Source: Candidatus Bathyarchaeota archaeon
Lineage (GTDB): Archaea; Asgardarchaeota; Lokiarchaeia; Sigyniarchaeales; Sigyniarchaeaceae
NCBI GenBank assembly: GCA_014729935.1
Contig: WJJB01000079.1
Coordinates: 1 to 48,310, forward strand
Direction of reading: 5' to 3'
Length of the DNA: 48,310 nt
Shown: one piece after another, positions 1 through 8,054 of the stretch
Position numbering within the stretch: position 1 is the first letter of the stretch
Layout: each line of letters opens with the position of its first letter
Program-made: the position numbers and the translations under genes
The notes under the pieces: generated by a model
Database searches by the model: none
What the model was told of the DNA's origin: nothing
The model's input: the letters and a program-made list of their open reading frames with translations, nothing else

Positions 1-364
1 CGAGATCGGCTCTCGCTCCTACTAACACAAGAGGCATGGATGGATCTACACCACGAAAGAGATCTATCCATTTTTTCAGGTTGAGAAATGTATTGAACCT
101 ATCAAGTGCAAAGAACACGAGCCCCCCTTGGGAGCCTTGGACATAATTTTTCAAGATGAACCTAAACTGTTCTTGGCCGCCGAGATCCCAGATGGCTATC
201 GCAAATTTCTTCCCGACATGCTCCACGTGTTTTTCCAAAAAACTCACGCCTACCGTGAGCTTGGTATCCGAGATGAAGGTTCCCTTGCAATATCTATAAA
301 GGTAGGTGGTCTTTCCAACACCACCGTCCCCGCCGACTACTAGCTTAAGAGGCCATTCACTCAT
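1..364 (-). CDS. Ras/Arf-like small GTPase, 3' end missing
   Basis: The reading frame starts at an ATG at 364 and runs off the left edge, showing 121 residues. The P-loop is GGDGGVGKT (residues 11-19), a candidate switch I Thr is T37, and the G3 motif is WDLGGQE (59-65), closer to the Arf/Rab style than to bacterial GTPases. The G4 position reads GARADL (116-121): the Asp is kept, but the usual N/T-K pair is A-R, which may alter guanine specificity. No prenylation or myristoylation signal can be judged because the C-terminus is outside the window. It lies 20 bp downstream of the DsrE-like gene on the same strand, so the two may be co-transcribed. Asgard genomes carry many such GTPases; which one this is cannot be told. 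Confidence 0.9.
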   Translation of the reverse strand, partial: MSEWPLKLVVGGDGGVGKTTYLYRYCKGTFISDTKLTVGVSFLEKHVEHVGKKFAIAIWDLGGQEQFRFILKNYVQGSQGGLVFFALDRFNTFLNLKKWIDLFRGVDPSMPLVLVGARADL

Positions 365-384
365 GAATTTTCCCGCATTTGTTT

Positions 385-741
385 CTAAAACGTGATGATC
401 TCATGTCCATCGTTCAGGTACGTGGACATTGCGGGGTGGCCGTTCAATGTCCCCGCTATTGGTAATCCTTCCGCTTTCACTGCATCTATCGAGTGCATCT
501 TTGTTGCACAAGCCAAGCAGACGGCATCGATCAACCCATGTGACTTCACGTTTTGATATAAGGGATTCAAGGGATGTACCGTTCCCTTTTCATGTAATCC
601 CGTAATGATTGCAGTTGCTGCACCTTCGATAATGACTTTAACCGAGTATCCTTGCTCTTCCATATCCAACGAATTAAGTAGCACGTGAATGAAGCAAGTG
701 GGTTCCCCGTTGAATGCGAAGAGTGCAACCTTTCTAGCCAC
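385..741 (-). CDS. DsrE-family small protein
   Basis: About 118 residues with the alternating strand/helix pattern of the DsrE/TusD fold: a hydrophobic first strand (KVALFAF), a helix, VKVIIEGAAT, and a later C-x2-C segment (VCLACATKM). DsrE-family proteins often use a conserved Cys in this region for persulfide transfer, so a sulfur-handling role is possible but not shown. I chose the GTG at 741 rather than the in-frame TTG at 747 because a GGAAGTGA-like ribosome site sits seven bases before the GTG. It precedes the small GTPase gene by 20 bp on the same strand. Length fits the single-domain family. Confidence 0.7.
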   Translation of the reverse strand: MARKVALFAFNGEPTCFIHVLLNSLDMEEQGYSVKVIIEGAATAIITGLHEKGTVHPLNPLYQNVKSHGLIDAVCLACATKMHSIDAVKAEGLPIAGTLNGHPAMSTYLNDGHEIITF

Positions 742-923
742 TATCAATTCACTTCCTTGTAAAAGCGCATGTCATTCAGGATTGGGAAATTTAAAATCCT
801 TCTCCTATCCTGATTTCTGCAATTCTTGATTCTTGCAAAGTAAATGGATTCTTGGCATCTTCTCCTCCATGAAGTACCTTCCACGTCATAAAGCACATAT
901 ACCTGAAGGTATGAAGAAAAAGC

Positions 924-2957
924 ATGAAACCGCGTCAAGTGATTTTTGGCATCTTGTATATCATGCTCGGGGGAATGATCTTTGCTGTCATTGGTTACGT
1001 GTTTTTTGCGTACAAATCGGACATGAGGGTATTTACATTCTACATGACCTTGTTCACCGGTGCAGCTTTGATCCTGCTCCCGATAGGGACAACAGTCGCA
1101 TTTCAAGGAGTGAGACTCCTTGTCATTCAAGGAAAACGGGAAAGATGTAACCTCCTGAAAGAAGGATTCGGTAAAACTGGGAATTTAATCATCTCAATCA
1201 TTTATGCCACATGTGCAGTTATCGGTCTGATATCAGGAGTCGTACCAAAGATGAGGAATATCGCGATTATCAAAGAGGATTTAGGGATAGAAATTGCCAC
1301 GGTGCTCGATATTTTATTCATTGGTGGAACCATCACTCTCGGGCTCTTGTCAATAGAGCATGCTGCAACCGCCTTGGGAAAGAAGGTTGTTTTGCCTTGG
1401 CGCGCTATGGGTGGCAGTATGGAAAGGAAAACCATGAAGAACAAGAAACGAATAACCGCCATGGCACATTACGAAGCATTATTACTCGCAGGATTGCTAG
1501 CCGGGGGTGCCGTGGGTTATGTTCTCGTTCCATTGTTCCAGCCACCAACATGTTTCAATGGCAATCATGGATTCTCCGATCCACCCTATAATTTGTCAGA
1601 GGTACAATCGGGAACACATTTCGAAACGGGACTTGATAATGGCGGGATCGTGAACCAGACCTTACTCGATGGCTTGGAAAAAGCCATGTGGGCAATGACG
1701 AAATTGCAATCTCAAGGAGGATTTCCCATGGAATCCCTTCAAAATGGCAGCGAGATGTATAGCGATAGGGGGGAAAGTTGCCCCTTGCATCCAGGGGAGT
1801 TTTCCATGCAAGGTGGGACTCCCCGCATTGCCCAGGTCTATCTTGCCATGTACGAACTCGAGCCAAATCCCATTTATCTTCAAGTTGCAACACGAGCTGC
1901 TGAAGCCCTGCTTGCGGTTCAAGATAACGTGAACGGGGGGTTTTATTACGACGGCAGGCGATATCCCGATGGCACCGGATACCAGCCACATCCAAGAAAC
2001 TACCGACGAGCGGCGATATTCGATGATAACGTGATGCAATCATGCCTCAATTTTCTCCTTGACATTTATAACGCCACGGGTAATAGTACTTATAGGGATG
2101 CAGCTGTTGAAGGCTTCGATTACCTTTTCGAGCTTGAAATCGAAGGAGGGGGCTGGCCCCAACGAAGCAATTACAAGGAGGATGAATATCCAAGTTATGT
2201 AACATTAAATGATGGTTGCATGGAGGATATCATCATGGTGATGCTTAAGGCATACAATCTCCTTGGAGATAGTCGGTACTTGGAAGCTGTCGAAAGAGCT
2301 GCGAGATTTCTCATTAACGTGCAAGGCAACGGTCGGGGTTCCAATTCCATCCAGATGGCATGGGCTCAACAATATAATCGAAGTAACGTGCCTTCATGGG
2401 CACGTGCATTCGAACCACCCGCATTTTGCTCCTCGCAAACTGGTGCTGCAATCCGCATGTTGATGGAAACCTATCTTTACACGGGAAATGAATCATACCT
2501 CGATCCAATTCCTGCTGCCATCGCGTGGTTGAATGATATCAATACAACCATTCGAAACACGTGGGAGGATCCCTCCGAATTCGTCTGGGCGCGCCTTTAC
2601 GAACCCGAGACAAATAGATTGATCGTGGGAAATCGAAACAATCAACGGACGGGTCCAATCTATTATTACGATTACGTCCCTTCAAGGGACTTCGGTTACT
2701 CGTGGATTGGCACGTATTCATTAAACAGCACGATGGATAAGTATGACATACTAGTGAATACTTTCAGTAAGAATATCACCGAGTACTTGGCGTGGCGATC
2801 CACCCCCACCCCACCTTCGGAAGGATCCGCCAAGAATGCAATGGATGGCATGACCGATGACGGGTTCTATTTGGATGGTGATGGGATGATTGATGACAGC
2901 AGTTTCTGCTCAAAGGCATACACGATGATCAATTACTTCAAATCCGTGGTCCCGTGA
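924..2957 (+). CDS. Membrane-anchored PL10-like pectate lyase domain protein
   Basis: 677 residues. Residues 1-205 hold about five hydrophobic helices (near 7-29, 39-62, 88-107, 127-147, 182-204). Residues ~225-645 look like the alpha/alpha-barrel of polysaccharide lyase family 10 (pectic acid lyase): a GGWPQ motif at 409-413, a W-A-Q-Q-Y stretch near 477, and ARAFEPPAF around 493-501 that resembles the family's WAR-x-x-EP block. The catalytic part carries many N-x-S/T sequons and lies after the last helix, consistent with exposure outside the cell. PL10 enzymes cleave polygalacturonate by Ca-dependent beta-elimination; the substrate here is unknown, and a related six-hairpin glycosidase is the alternative. 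The multi-helix N-terminus is unusual, since family members normally have only a signal peptide. A weak TATA-like CATATACC lies near 897. Confidence 0.75.
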   Translation: MKPRQVIFGILYIMLGGMIFAVIGYVFFAYKSDMRVFTFYMTLFTGAALILLPIGTTVAFQGVRLLVIQGKRERCNLLKEGFGKTGNLIISIIYATCAVIGLISGVVPKMRNIAIIKEDLGIEIATVLDILFIGGTITLGLLSIEHAATALGKKVVLPWRAMGGSMERKTMKNKKRITAMAHYEALLLAGLLAGGAVGYVLVPLFQPPTCFNGNHGFSDPPYNLSEVQSGTHFETGLDNGGIVNQTLLDGLEKAMWAMTKLQSQGGFPMESLQNGSEMYSDRGESCPLHPGEFSMQGGTPRIAQVYLAMYELEPNPIYLQVATRAAEALLAVQDNVNGGFYYDGRRYPDGTGYQPHPRNYRRAAIFDDNVMQSCLNFLLDIYNATGNSTYRDAAVEGFDYLFELEIEGGGWPQRSNYKEDEYPSYVTLNDGCMEDIIMVMLKAYNLLGDSRYLEAVERAARFLINVQGNGRGSNSIQMAWAQQYNRSNVPSWARAFEPPAFCSSQTGAAIRMLMETYLYTGNESYLDPIPAAIAWLNDINTTIRNTWEDPSEFVWARLYEPETNRLIVGNRNNQRTGPIYYYDYVPSRDFGYSWIGTYSLNSTMDKYDILVNTFSKNITEYLAWRSTPTPPSEGSAKNAMDGMTDDGFYLDGDGMIDDSSFCSKAYTMINYFKSVVP

Positions 2958-2980
2958 TGGGTACATCGAAACCACGGTGT

Positions 2981-2994
2981 ATTTTTCTTTTCCA
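2981..2994 (+). terminator. T-rich tract after the PL10-like gene
   Basis: A pyrimidine run dominated by T follows the stop codon at 2957 by about 24 bp, before the convergent aldo/keto reductase gene. Archaeal transcription often ends at such T-tracts without needing a strong hairpin. No stable stem was found upstream. The call rests on composition and position only. Confidence 0.35.
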
Positions 2995-3061
2995 TATCCT
3001 GGCCAGAAAACAAGAAGGAATTCCCAACTCATGGACTTTCTTGCTGGATTCATCGCATGAC

Positions 3062-3910
3062 TTAGACCAAAGAAACCTTTGATGGCATGTACAGGGACTG
3101 GATCTCCCGTTTCGAGAGATTTAGATCCGCCGCTCCTGCATTCTGAATCACGTGTTTAGGTGAGAATGCTTTCGGGATGGTAATGATACCATCATGATGT
3201 ATCAACCATGCAATGGCAACTTGGCTGGGAGTTGCATCGTGGGCTTTCGCTATTGTTGAAAGGTTCTGCATCAAGACATTGTTCCATGATTGCCATTTAC
3301 CATGTGCAAGGGGACTATATGCTGTAAGCGTCACGCCACGCGCTTGAAAATAATCCAAGCCATGGTGGATGTAACCTTGGTGTCCAATATTAATCCTAAC
3401 TTGGTTGGTAGCGAACTCATACTTTTTTAGATGAAACTGGATGAACTTGAAGATGATCTTGAAGAAATTGCTCACGCCCATGTATCGAGTCAAGCCCTCA
3501 TCTATTAATTCTTCCATCAGGTGCACCTGCCATTTCAACGGTATCACCGGATTGGGCATGTGGATGAGATAAAGGTCAAAATGATTTAATCCCAGCCGGG
3601 AAAGACTTCTTCTTGCTGCACGCTTCATGGATTCCTTGGTAAAATGCAACGGGAATATTTTACTGGTGATGAAGAGATCATCTCTATCATATTGTTCCTC
3701 CTTAATCAATTCTCCAATCAGTAGCTCGGCAGCCCCAGAACCATACGCTTCTGCTGTGTCTATATGGGTCATACCTAATTCTATTCCCAGTTTCAGTGAT
3801 TCCTTTATACTTTGGTGCTTAGAAGCATCAAGATTCCTCTTCACACCCCAGGTTCCTTGGCCAACAACCGCCACTTTTTCCCCTGTATTTCCGAGTTCGA
3901 CTTGCCGCAT
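3062..3910 (-). CDS. Aldo/keto reductase
   Basis: 282 residues forming a complete AKR (alpha/beta)8 barrel. The catalytic tetrad is visible: D51 and Y56 in the IDTAEAYG motif, K84 in ITSKIFP, and H117 in YLIHMPNP. The GVSNF block and the C-terminal cofactor-binding segment IPKAFSPKHVIQNAG are also typical. Such enzymes reduce aldehydes or ketones with NADPH in the cytoplasm; the substrate cannot be inferred. It is convergent with the PL10-like gene and has a 180-bp upstream gap (3911-4090), where I see only a weak CTATTAATG and no other feature. Start is the ATG at 3910, matching the family N-terminus closely. Confidence 0.93.
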   Translation of the reverse strand: MRQVELGNTGEKVAVVGQGTWGVKRNLDASKHQSIKESLKLGIELGMTHIDTAEAYGSGAAELLIGELIKEEQYDRDDLFITSKIFPLHFTKESMKRAARRSLSRLGLNHFDLYLIHMPNPVIPLKWQVHLMEELIDEGLTRYMGVSNFFKIIFKFIQFHLKKYEFATNQVRINIGHQGYIHHGLDYFQARGVTLTAYSPLAHGKWQSWNNVLMQNLSTIAKAHDATPSQVAIAWLIHHDGIITIPKAFSPKHVIQNAGAADLNLSKREIQSLYMPSKVSLV

Positions 3911-4090
3911 CTTGCCATCACGATTGGTTTTCCATCTCTCACATTAATAGTAGAACATGCCTATGTGATTGGTCTTTCACGGAGGAGGTGAGACATGTAT
4001 CCTAAAAAGATTCTGCCTAGAGTTGGAAACCTCAAGAATAAGAGGACATTAACAATGGAGAAGAGAATATCTCGTGAAAAAAATCGCGTT

Positions 4091-5326
4091 CTAAGATTTA
4101 TCTCCGAGTATTTCCTTTCGAAGATGTTTCAAGCGACGCATGGCTTTCCTGCCACTGGGAACTTCCATGGTTAAAAGGGCTGGATGGGGTTTGAAGAGTG
4201 GTTCATCAAGTAGTGATGCCAAGTGTTTCAACCTGTCCACCACGCCTTGCCTGTTACTCTTGAGAATGCTAAAAATGCCGATTTTATTTCCAGTACCGTT
4301 TTTTATCGCCACGTCAATTTCACCAGGATATTTAACGATCCCTTGTTCCAAGATCTTGCAGGCTTCGTTTACCTGCACCACCAGCAAGTCAAGCATGGAA
4401 ACCTTCCCTGTTGCCCTATCGGGATCGATCACTGGCCGTCCTGCCGACCAATCATGAATTCCCTTCCCAGTTTTCTTGCCAAGGTTCCCGCTATCAACGA
4501 GCTCGTTCAGCCACGGTGGTGAGTTGTACCTCGGATCGATGGTTCTTGCGAAATAATCCAAGCCGTGTTTAACCACGTCAAGCCCAACGTAATCGAAGGT
4601 TTCAAATGGCCCCATGGGTTGTTGCATGTTCCTTGCCATGGCATCGATCTCGTGAAAGGTGGCTATCCCCTTTTCCACCATCTTGATCAGCAGGAGTTGA
4701 CTTGGTGCTTGCACCCGGTTCACGATAAACCCTGGACTATCTTTTAAAACGGTGATTGGCAGGTGATCGATGGAAAACGTGAATCCAATCATTTTTTCCA
4801 TGACTGATTCCCTTGCCTGGTTCCCCTTGATGATTTCCACTGTTTTCATAATCACGGGGGGATTGAAAAAATGCATCCCCACGATCCGGCTTGGATTCCT
4901 TGTAACTTTTGCCAGTTCGCTGATGCTCATGTTCGACGTGTTGGATGCAATGATGGCTTGTTCGGGTAGTACAGCTTCGAGTTCCTCGAACACTTGCTTC
5001 TTCAATTTCATGATTTCTGGAACGGCTTCGATAGCTAGCCCTATGTCATTTGACATGTCATCGTAATACATTGTAGGATGCATCCGATCCATCACATTAT
5101 CGATTGTTTCATCACCAAGTCGTTTCTTGCGGTCCAAGATGGAAAGACTATTCATGATGCGGATCATTGCCTTCTCAAGAACTTCTTCATTCACATCCTT
5201 TAGTATCACGTCGTATCCTGCTAGCGCGCATGTTTCCGCAATGCCATGGCCCATGTCGCCAGCGCCTATTACCGCCACCTTGCCAAATTTGTCTAATTTC
5301 ACCGGGAATTCACTCCAAGGATTCAT
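4091..5326 (-). CDS. 3-hydroxyacyl-CoA dehydrogenase
   Basis: 411 residues. The N-terminal Rossmann domain has GAGDMG (21-26) and D44 at the end of the second strand, pointing to NAD rather than NADP. The SNTS block (128-131) and GMHFFNP (150-156) with catalytic H152 and E164 follow. Two C-terminal 3HCDH-type helical domains are present, one beginning near DSPGFIVNRV and a second around residues 305-385, as in longer archaeal and FadB-type enzymes. It oxidises (S)-3-hydroxyacyl-CoA to 3-ketoacyl-CoA in beta-oxidation or butyryl-CoA-type pathways. No thiolase or enoyl-CoA hydratase is adjacent, so its pathway is not set by context. Confidence 0.93.
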   Translation of the reverse strand: MNPWSEFPVKLDKFGKVAVIGAGDMGHGIAETCALAGYDVILKDVNEEVLEKAMIRIMNSLSILDRKKRLGDETIDNVMDRMHPTMYYDDMSNDIGLAIEAVPEIMKLKKQVFEELEAVLPEQAIIASNTSNMSISELAKVTRNPSRIVGMHFFNPPVIMKTVEIIKGNQARESVMEKMIGFTFSIDHLPITVLKDSPGFIVNRVQAPSQLLLIKMVEKGIATFHEIDAMARNMQQPMGPFETFDYVGLDVVKHGLDYFARTIDPRYNSPPWLNELVDSGNLGKKTGKGIHDWSAGRPVIDPDRATGKVSMLDLLVVQVNEACKILEQGIVKYPGEIDVAIKNGTGNKIGIFSILKSNRQGVVDRLKHLASLLDEPLFKPHPALLTMEVPSGRKAMRRLKHLRKEILGDKS

Positions 5327-5485
5327 CCGTAAACCCTCGAGGTAACCACATCCTTCAGTTCAGGGCGTGGAGGAATCGGGGGCGATTTGCACTATTATTA
5401 TTGTTGTTAACCATGCCGTCCACGTTCATGACGAATATCGTTCCATTTCTTCCATTCTTGCTTATTATATTGGCTCTTCCGACCA

Positions 5486-5768
5486 TATCCTCCCCGCCCG
5501 GAGGCGGGGGGCGTGCGTATCCCATCGCTACTACCGCGGTGGGAATCCGGCTTCACCTCGACGACGATGGATGGGCTTTTTACGCCGCCACCATCACCCG
5601 CAACCCGTTAGGGTTTTTTATTGCCGGCGACAGAGCAGTGTTCTGGTGCGGCAAGCATGGGCATCATGGCCCGTCCATTATGGTCGGCAGTTCTACCGGC
5701 TGGCCCCGGTAACCTGGGGCTCTCCATCACGGGAAGCCCGCCCTTTTAGGGGTGGGAAGTTTTCATGC
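5486..5768 (+). mobile_element. Candidate IS200/IS605-type remnant with omega-RNA-like right end
   Basis: This non-coding stretch is visibly GC-richer than its flanks and packed with hairpins. A perfect 7-bp stem CCCCGCC/GGCGGGG with a CGGA loop lies at 5492-5509. AACCC/GGGTT followed by T6 is near 5600-5617, GGGC/GCCC near 5659-5672, and GCCCC/GGGGC near 5703-5720. CCCGCCC/GGGTGGG lies at 5738-5757, just before GAAGTTTTCATG. The last block, with GGGAAGCCCGCCC and GGGGTGGGAAG, closely resembles right ends of archaeal IS200/IS605 elements, which form the 3' scaffold of TnpB omega-RNA. One frame ends in SREARPFRGGKFS, like the final codons of TnpB. No tnpA or tnpB is present, so this would be a deletion remnant or a non-autonomous element. 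A chromosomal structured RNA is the alternative. Confidence 0.5.
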
Positions 5769-5815
5769 GACCATTCATGAGATGATCCTTCAACATGATT
5801 TTCTTGAACAGGTCG

Positions 5816-5823
5816 TTTTTATG
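5816..5823 (+). promoter_or_regulatory. TATA box for the sialidase-like gene
   Basis: TTTTTATG is centred about 26 bp before the ATG at 5846, the distance from an archaeal TATA box to its transcription start. The mRNA would therefore begin at or next to the start codon, that is, be leaderless. No Shine-Dalgarno sequence is visible, which agrees. Confidence 0.5.
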
Positions 5824-5845
5824 GTTTCGGGTATAATATCAATCC

Positions 5846-6931
5846 ATGTTTGAATCACGAGAGATATTCAAGCCCTTCGGGTGCGCGGCGACACCTGAGG
5901 GCAAGGGATCGAATCACGGTTCCAACATTGCCGAAATCATTGATGGGGAGCTTGTCGCCGTTTGGTATGGTGGAACCGGTGAGAAACACGAGGACGTGCA
6001 AGTGTGGATGTCTAAAAAACCAGGGGCTTCTAACAAATGGCAGGAACCATGGATTGCAGAAAAAGAAGGGAAGACCTCGAAGATTCCATCCGAGATGGAA
6101 GAATTCAAGGGGAACTCCTCCGAGGGCAACCCAGTGCTCTTTTTCGATAGCAAGCAGGAACGGTTGCACATGTGGTGGATAACGATTTATGGTTTCGGCG
6201 AAAGTCGAGGATGGTCCACTGGTTTCATCAAATACAAGCATAGTGACGATTATGGCGAGACCTGGGCGCTCAAGGATGACGGCACTCCCCGCTTGCTTCA
6301 TGATTTCTGGGGAGAAATGATCAAGAACAAGCCTATCCAAATGTCCAACGGGGAGATCCTGTTACCTGCCATGACGGAATGGACTTCGTATTCACCGATC
6401 TATTACAAGTGCACTGCTGAGGAATTTGCAAAGGGTTGTCTTGAAAGCCAATGGCGCAAGATCCGGTCGAACGGCGTTGATTGCTTCCAACCAACTGTAA
6501 TCGAGCGGGAAAAACTTGGAAAACTCCTTTCCCTCATGAGATCTTCCAAGAACGGTAAATTCCAAGGGAAAATGGCTCAAATGGAAAGTTCGGATTTCGG
6601 TGAAACTTGGTCCCATCCCCACGTTAACGATTACAATTTTCCCAATTGCAATGCCAACAATGACATGATCAAGCTAGCCAACGGCCACGTGGTTTTGGTA
6701 TTTAATGATTCCGCGGAAATCAGGAATCCGCTCACCGTTGCCCTTTCAACGGATGATGCTAAAACATTCCCGTACAAGAAAAACTTGGAATACTCGAAGG
6801 ACCCATCTGACAGGTTCCATTATCCCGCGGTGATTCAAGCCTCTGATGGATTGATACATGTGACGTATTCATACAAGCCGCATGACAATATCAAGTGGGC
6901 ATGCTTTGATGAGGAATGGATCATGGAATGA
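5846..6931 (+). CDS. Sialidase-like (BNR/Asp-box) beta-propeller protein
   Basis: 361 residues without signal peptide or membrane helix, so probably cytoplasmic. Two Asp boxes of the form S-x-D-x-G-x-T-W are at 133-140 (SDDYGETW) and 248-255 (SSDFGETW), with a degenerate third near LSTDDAKTF. The C-terminal YPAVIQASDGLIHVTYSY block is typical of the exo-alpha-sialidase-like (BNR_2) family, whose members are six-bladed propellers acting on glycosides or other sugars. True sialidase activity is not implied, since many relatives are uncharacterised. It stands alone on the plus strand next to the IS605-like remnant and convergent to the UroD-family gene. Confidence 0.8.
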   Translation: MFESREIFKPFGCAATPEGKGSNHGSNIAEIIDGELVAVWYGGTGEKHEDVQVWMSKKPGASNKWQEPWIAEKEGKTSKIPSEMEEFKGNSSEGNPVLFFDSKQERLHMWWITIYGFGESRGWSTGFIKYKHSDDYGETWALKDDGTPRLLHDFWGEMIKNKPIQMSNGEILLPAMTEWTSYSPIYYKCTAEEFAKGCLESQWRKIRSNGVDCFQPTVIEREKLGKLLSLMRSSKNGKFQGKMAQMESSDFGETWSHPHVNDYNFPNCNANNDMIKLANGHVVLVFNDSAEIRNPLTVALSTDDAKTFPYKKNLEYSKDPSDRFHYPAVIQASDGLIHVTYSYKPHDNIKWACFDEEWIME

Positions 6932-6945
6932 TGCAATGGACTTTT

Positions 6946-8025
6946 TCATGAATCGAGTGGATATTTCCCGTGCTTCTTCACGGCACGTCGATAAGCCTTG
7001 ATGTTTTCCTTGGGAACATTAAGCACCGAGCGTGCTCCCAAGTAATCGCGGAGGATAAGCCCGCCATGCTCCGTGGCAAGGTGATCTATCATGAATTTCA
7101 CTTCTCTTTCTATCTCCCCGGGTGCCGCGATCGGGTACACCCTCTGGATATCAGGGACATCCCAAAAGCATACCTTTCCAGCGTATTTAGCCATTTCCTC
7201 GATACCGGTCTGGTGGGGACCATCAAATTGGAATGCATCCACGCCAATATCCAGCCAGGTATCTACGAGCTCGTTTACCTTCCCACATGAGTGCAACACG
7301 AACTTCAATCCTTTCTCGCGTGCGTGATCCACTATTTGCCTGAAGGGTTCCTTGAAGAACTTGTCGTACAAGCTAGGAGACATGAAGAGGCCCGTTTGCG
7401 TGCCCATGTCATCCATGCAAAACACGGCATCAGGCCCGTATTTCATCCAAGCATCAATGGCATCGATGTAGAACGGAACGATCCTTGCAATGAGTTCGTG
7501 CACCTTGTTTGCATGACGGTGGAAATCGATCAATATTTGAGTGAATCCCCGCAAGTACTGGCACCTGGAGAAGAGAAACGAGTCAAGCATTGCCACCTTG
7601 TATTTCCTAGGGAAGAGTCTTGATGCCTTGCCGAAGAATTGGTACCGGGCTGGATCGCTACCATCAGGGGGATTCCACGATTCAAGATCGTCCCACGTGT
7701 CAAAGGCGGGTTTGCCAGGATGTCCCTTTGTCGGATCGTTTCCCGTATAATTCCAGTAGCACCCCCATTCGTCCATGGCTACCCGGCGTAGCTCTTGCCA
7801 CTTTCTCGGGACATCCCACCGAGGTTTCCACTTGTATATCTTAAGCTTGATGAACGGCAGGGGGACGTTGGGATAGATATCTTCGGGAGGTTGCCAGGAA
7901 GATGGTGTTTTTTGCAGCATTGTGAAGATATCCGATCGCCATGGGATCAAGCCATCATAAGGAATCTTGTCTGGGGGATTTCCTGCTAAATCCATGACAT
8001 GTCGTATCCTGTCTCGTGGTTTCAT
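6946..8025 (-). CDS. Uroporphyrinogen decarboxylase (UroD)-family methyltransferase-like protein
   Basis: 359 residues with the UroD/MtaA barrel pattern: MDDMGTQTGLFMSPSLYDKFFKP-like block, then LHSCGKVNELVDTWLDIGVDAFQFDGP. The His and Cys of HSCGK match positions that bind zinc in corrinoid-dependent methyltransferases (MtaA/MtbA type), where they activate a thiol acceptor. True heme-pathway UroD is unlikely because the conserved N-terminal Arg-rich substrate motif is not evident and Asgard archaea carry many such paralogs. No corrinoid protein is adjacent. It follows nadE by 29 bp on the same strand and may be co-transcribed. Substrate is unknown. Confidence 0.82.
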   Translation of the reverse strand: MKPRDRIRHVMDLAGNPPDKIPYDGLIPWRSDIFTMLQKTPSSWQPPEDIYPNVPLPFIKLKIYKWKPRWDVPRKWQELRRVAMDEWGCYWNYTGNDPTKGHPGKPAFDTWDDLESWNPPDGSDPARYQFFGKASRLFPRKYKVAMLDSFLFSRCQYLRGFTQILIDFHRHANKVHELIARIVPFYIDAIDAWMKYGPDAVFCMDDMGTQTGLFMSPSLYDKFFKEPFRQIVDHAREKGLKFVLHSCGKVNELVDTWLDIGVDAFQFDGPHQTGIEEMAKYAGKVCFWDVPDIQRVYPIAAPGEIEREVKFMIDHLATEHGGLILRDYLGARSVLNVPKENIKAYRRAVKKHGKYPLDS

Positions 8026-8054
8026 GATATTCCCTCAAGTTGGAACGGTTTGAA

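Noticed and set aside
744..1130. Minus-strand open frame of 128 codons between the DsrE-like and PL10-like genes
   Set aside because: It overlaps the PL10-like gene by about 200 bp, is rich in Arg/Cys/His without any fold pattern and lacks a promoter. It reads as a shadow of the opposite strand.
5480..5770. RNase P RNA or SRP RNA
   Set aside because: I looked for the conserved GGAAAGUCC/ACAGAA elements of RNase P and the GGAAGGGAGCA-type loop of SRP RNA on both strands and did not find them.
5367..5780. Open frames over the GC-rich hairpin region (two plus-strand frames of 137 and 181 codons)
   Set aside because: Their sequences are low-complexity and Arg/Pro-rich, they run over perfect hairpins, and one extends into the dehydrogenase gene. 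Only the last ~15 codons resemble a TnpB end, so a remnant or RNA explains them better.
6946..8025. Heme-pathway uroporphyrinogen decarboxylase (HemE)
   Set aside because: The HSCG zinc-type motif and missing HemE substrate motifs point to the corrinoid methyltransferase branch; no heme genes are nearby.
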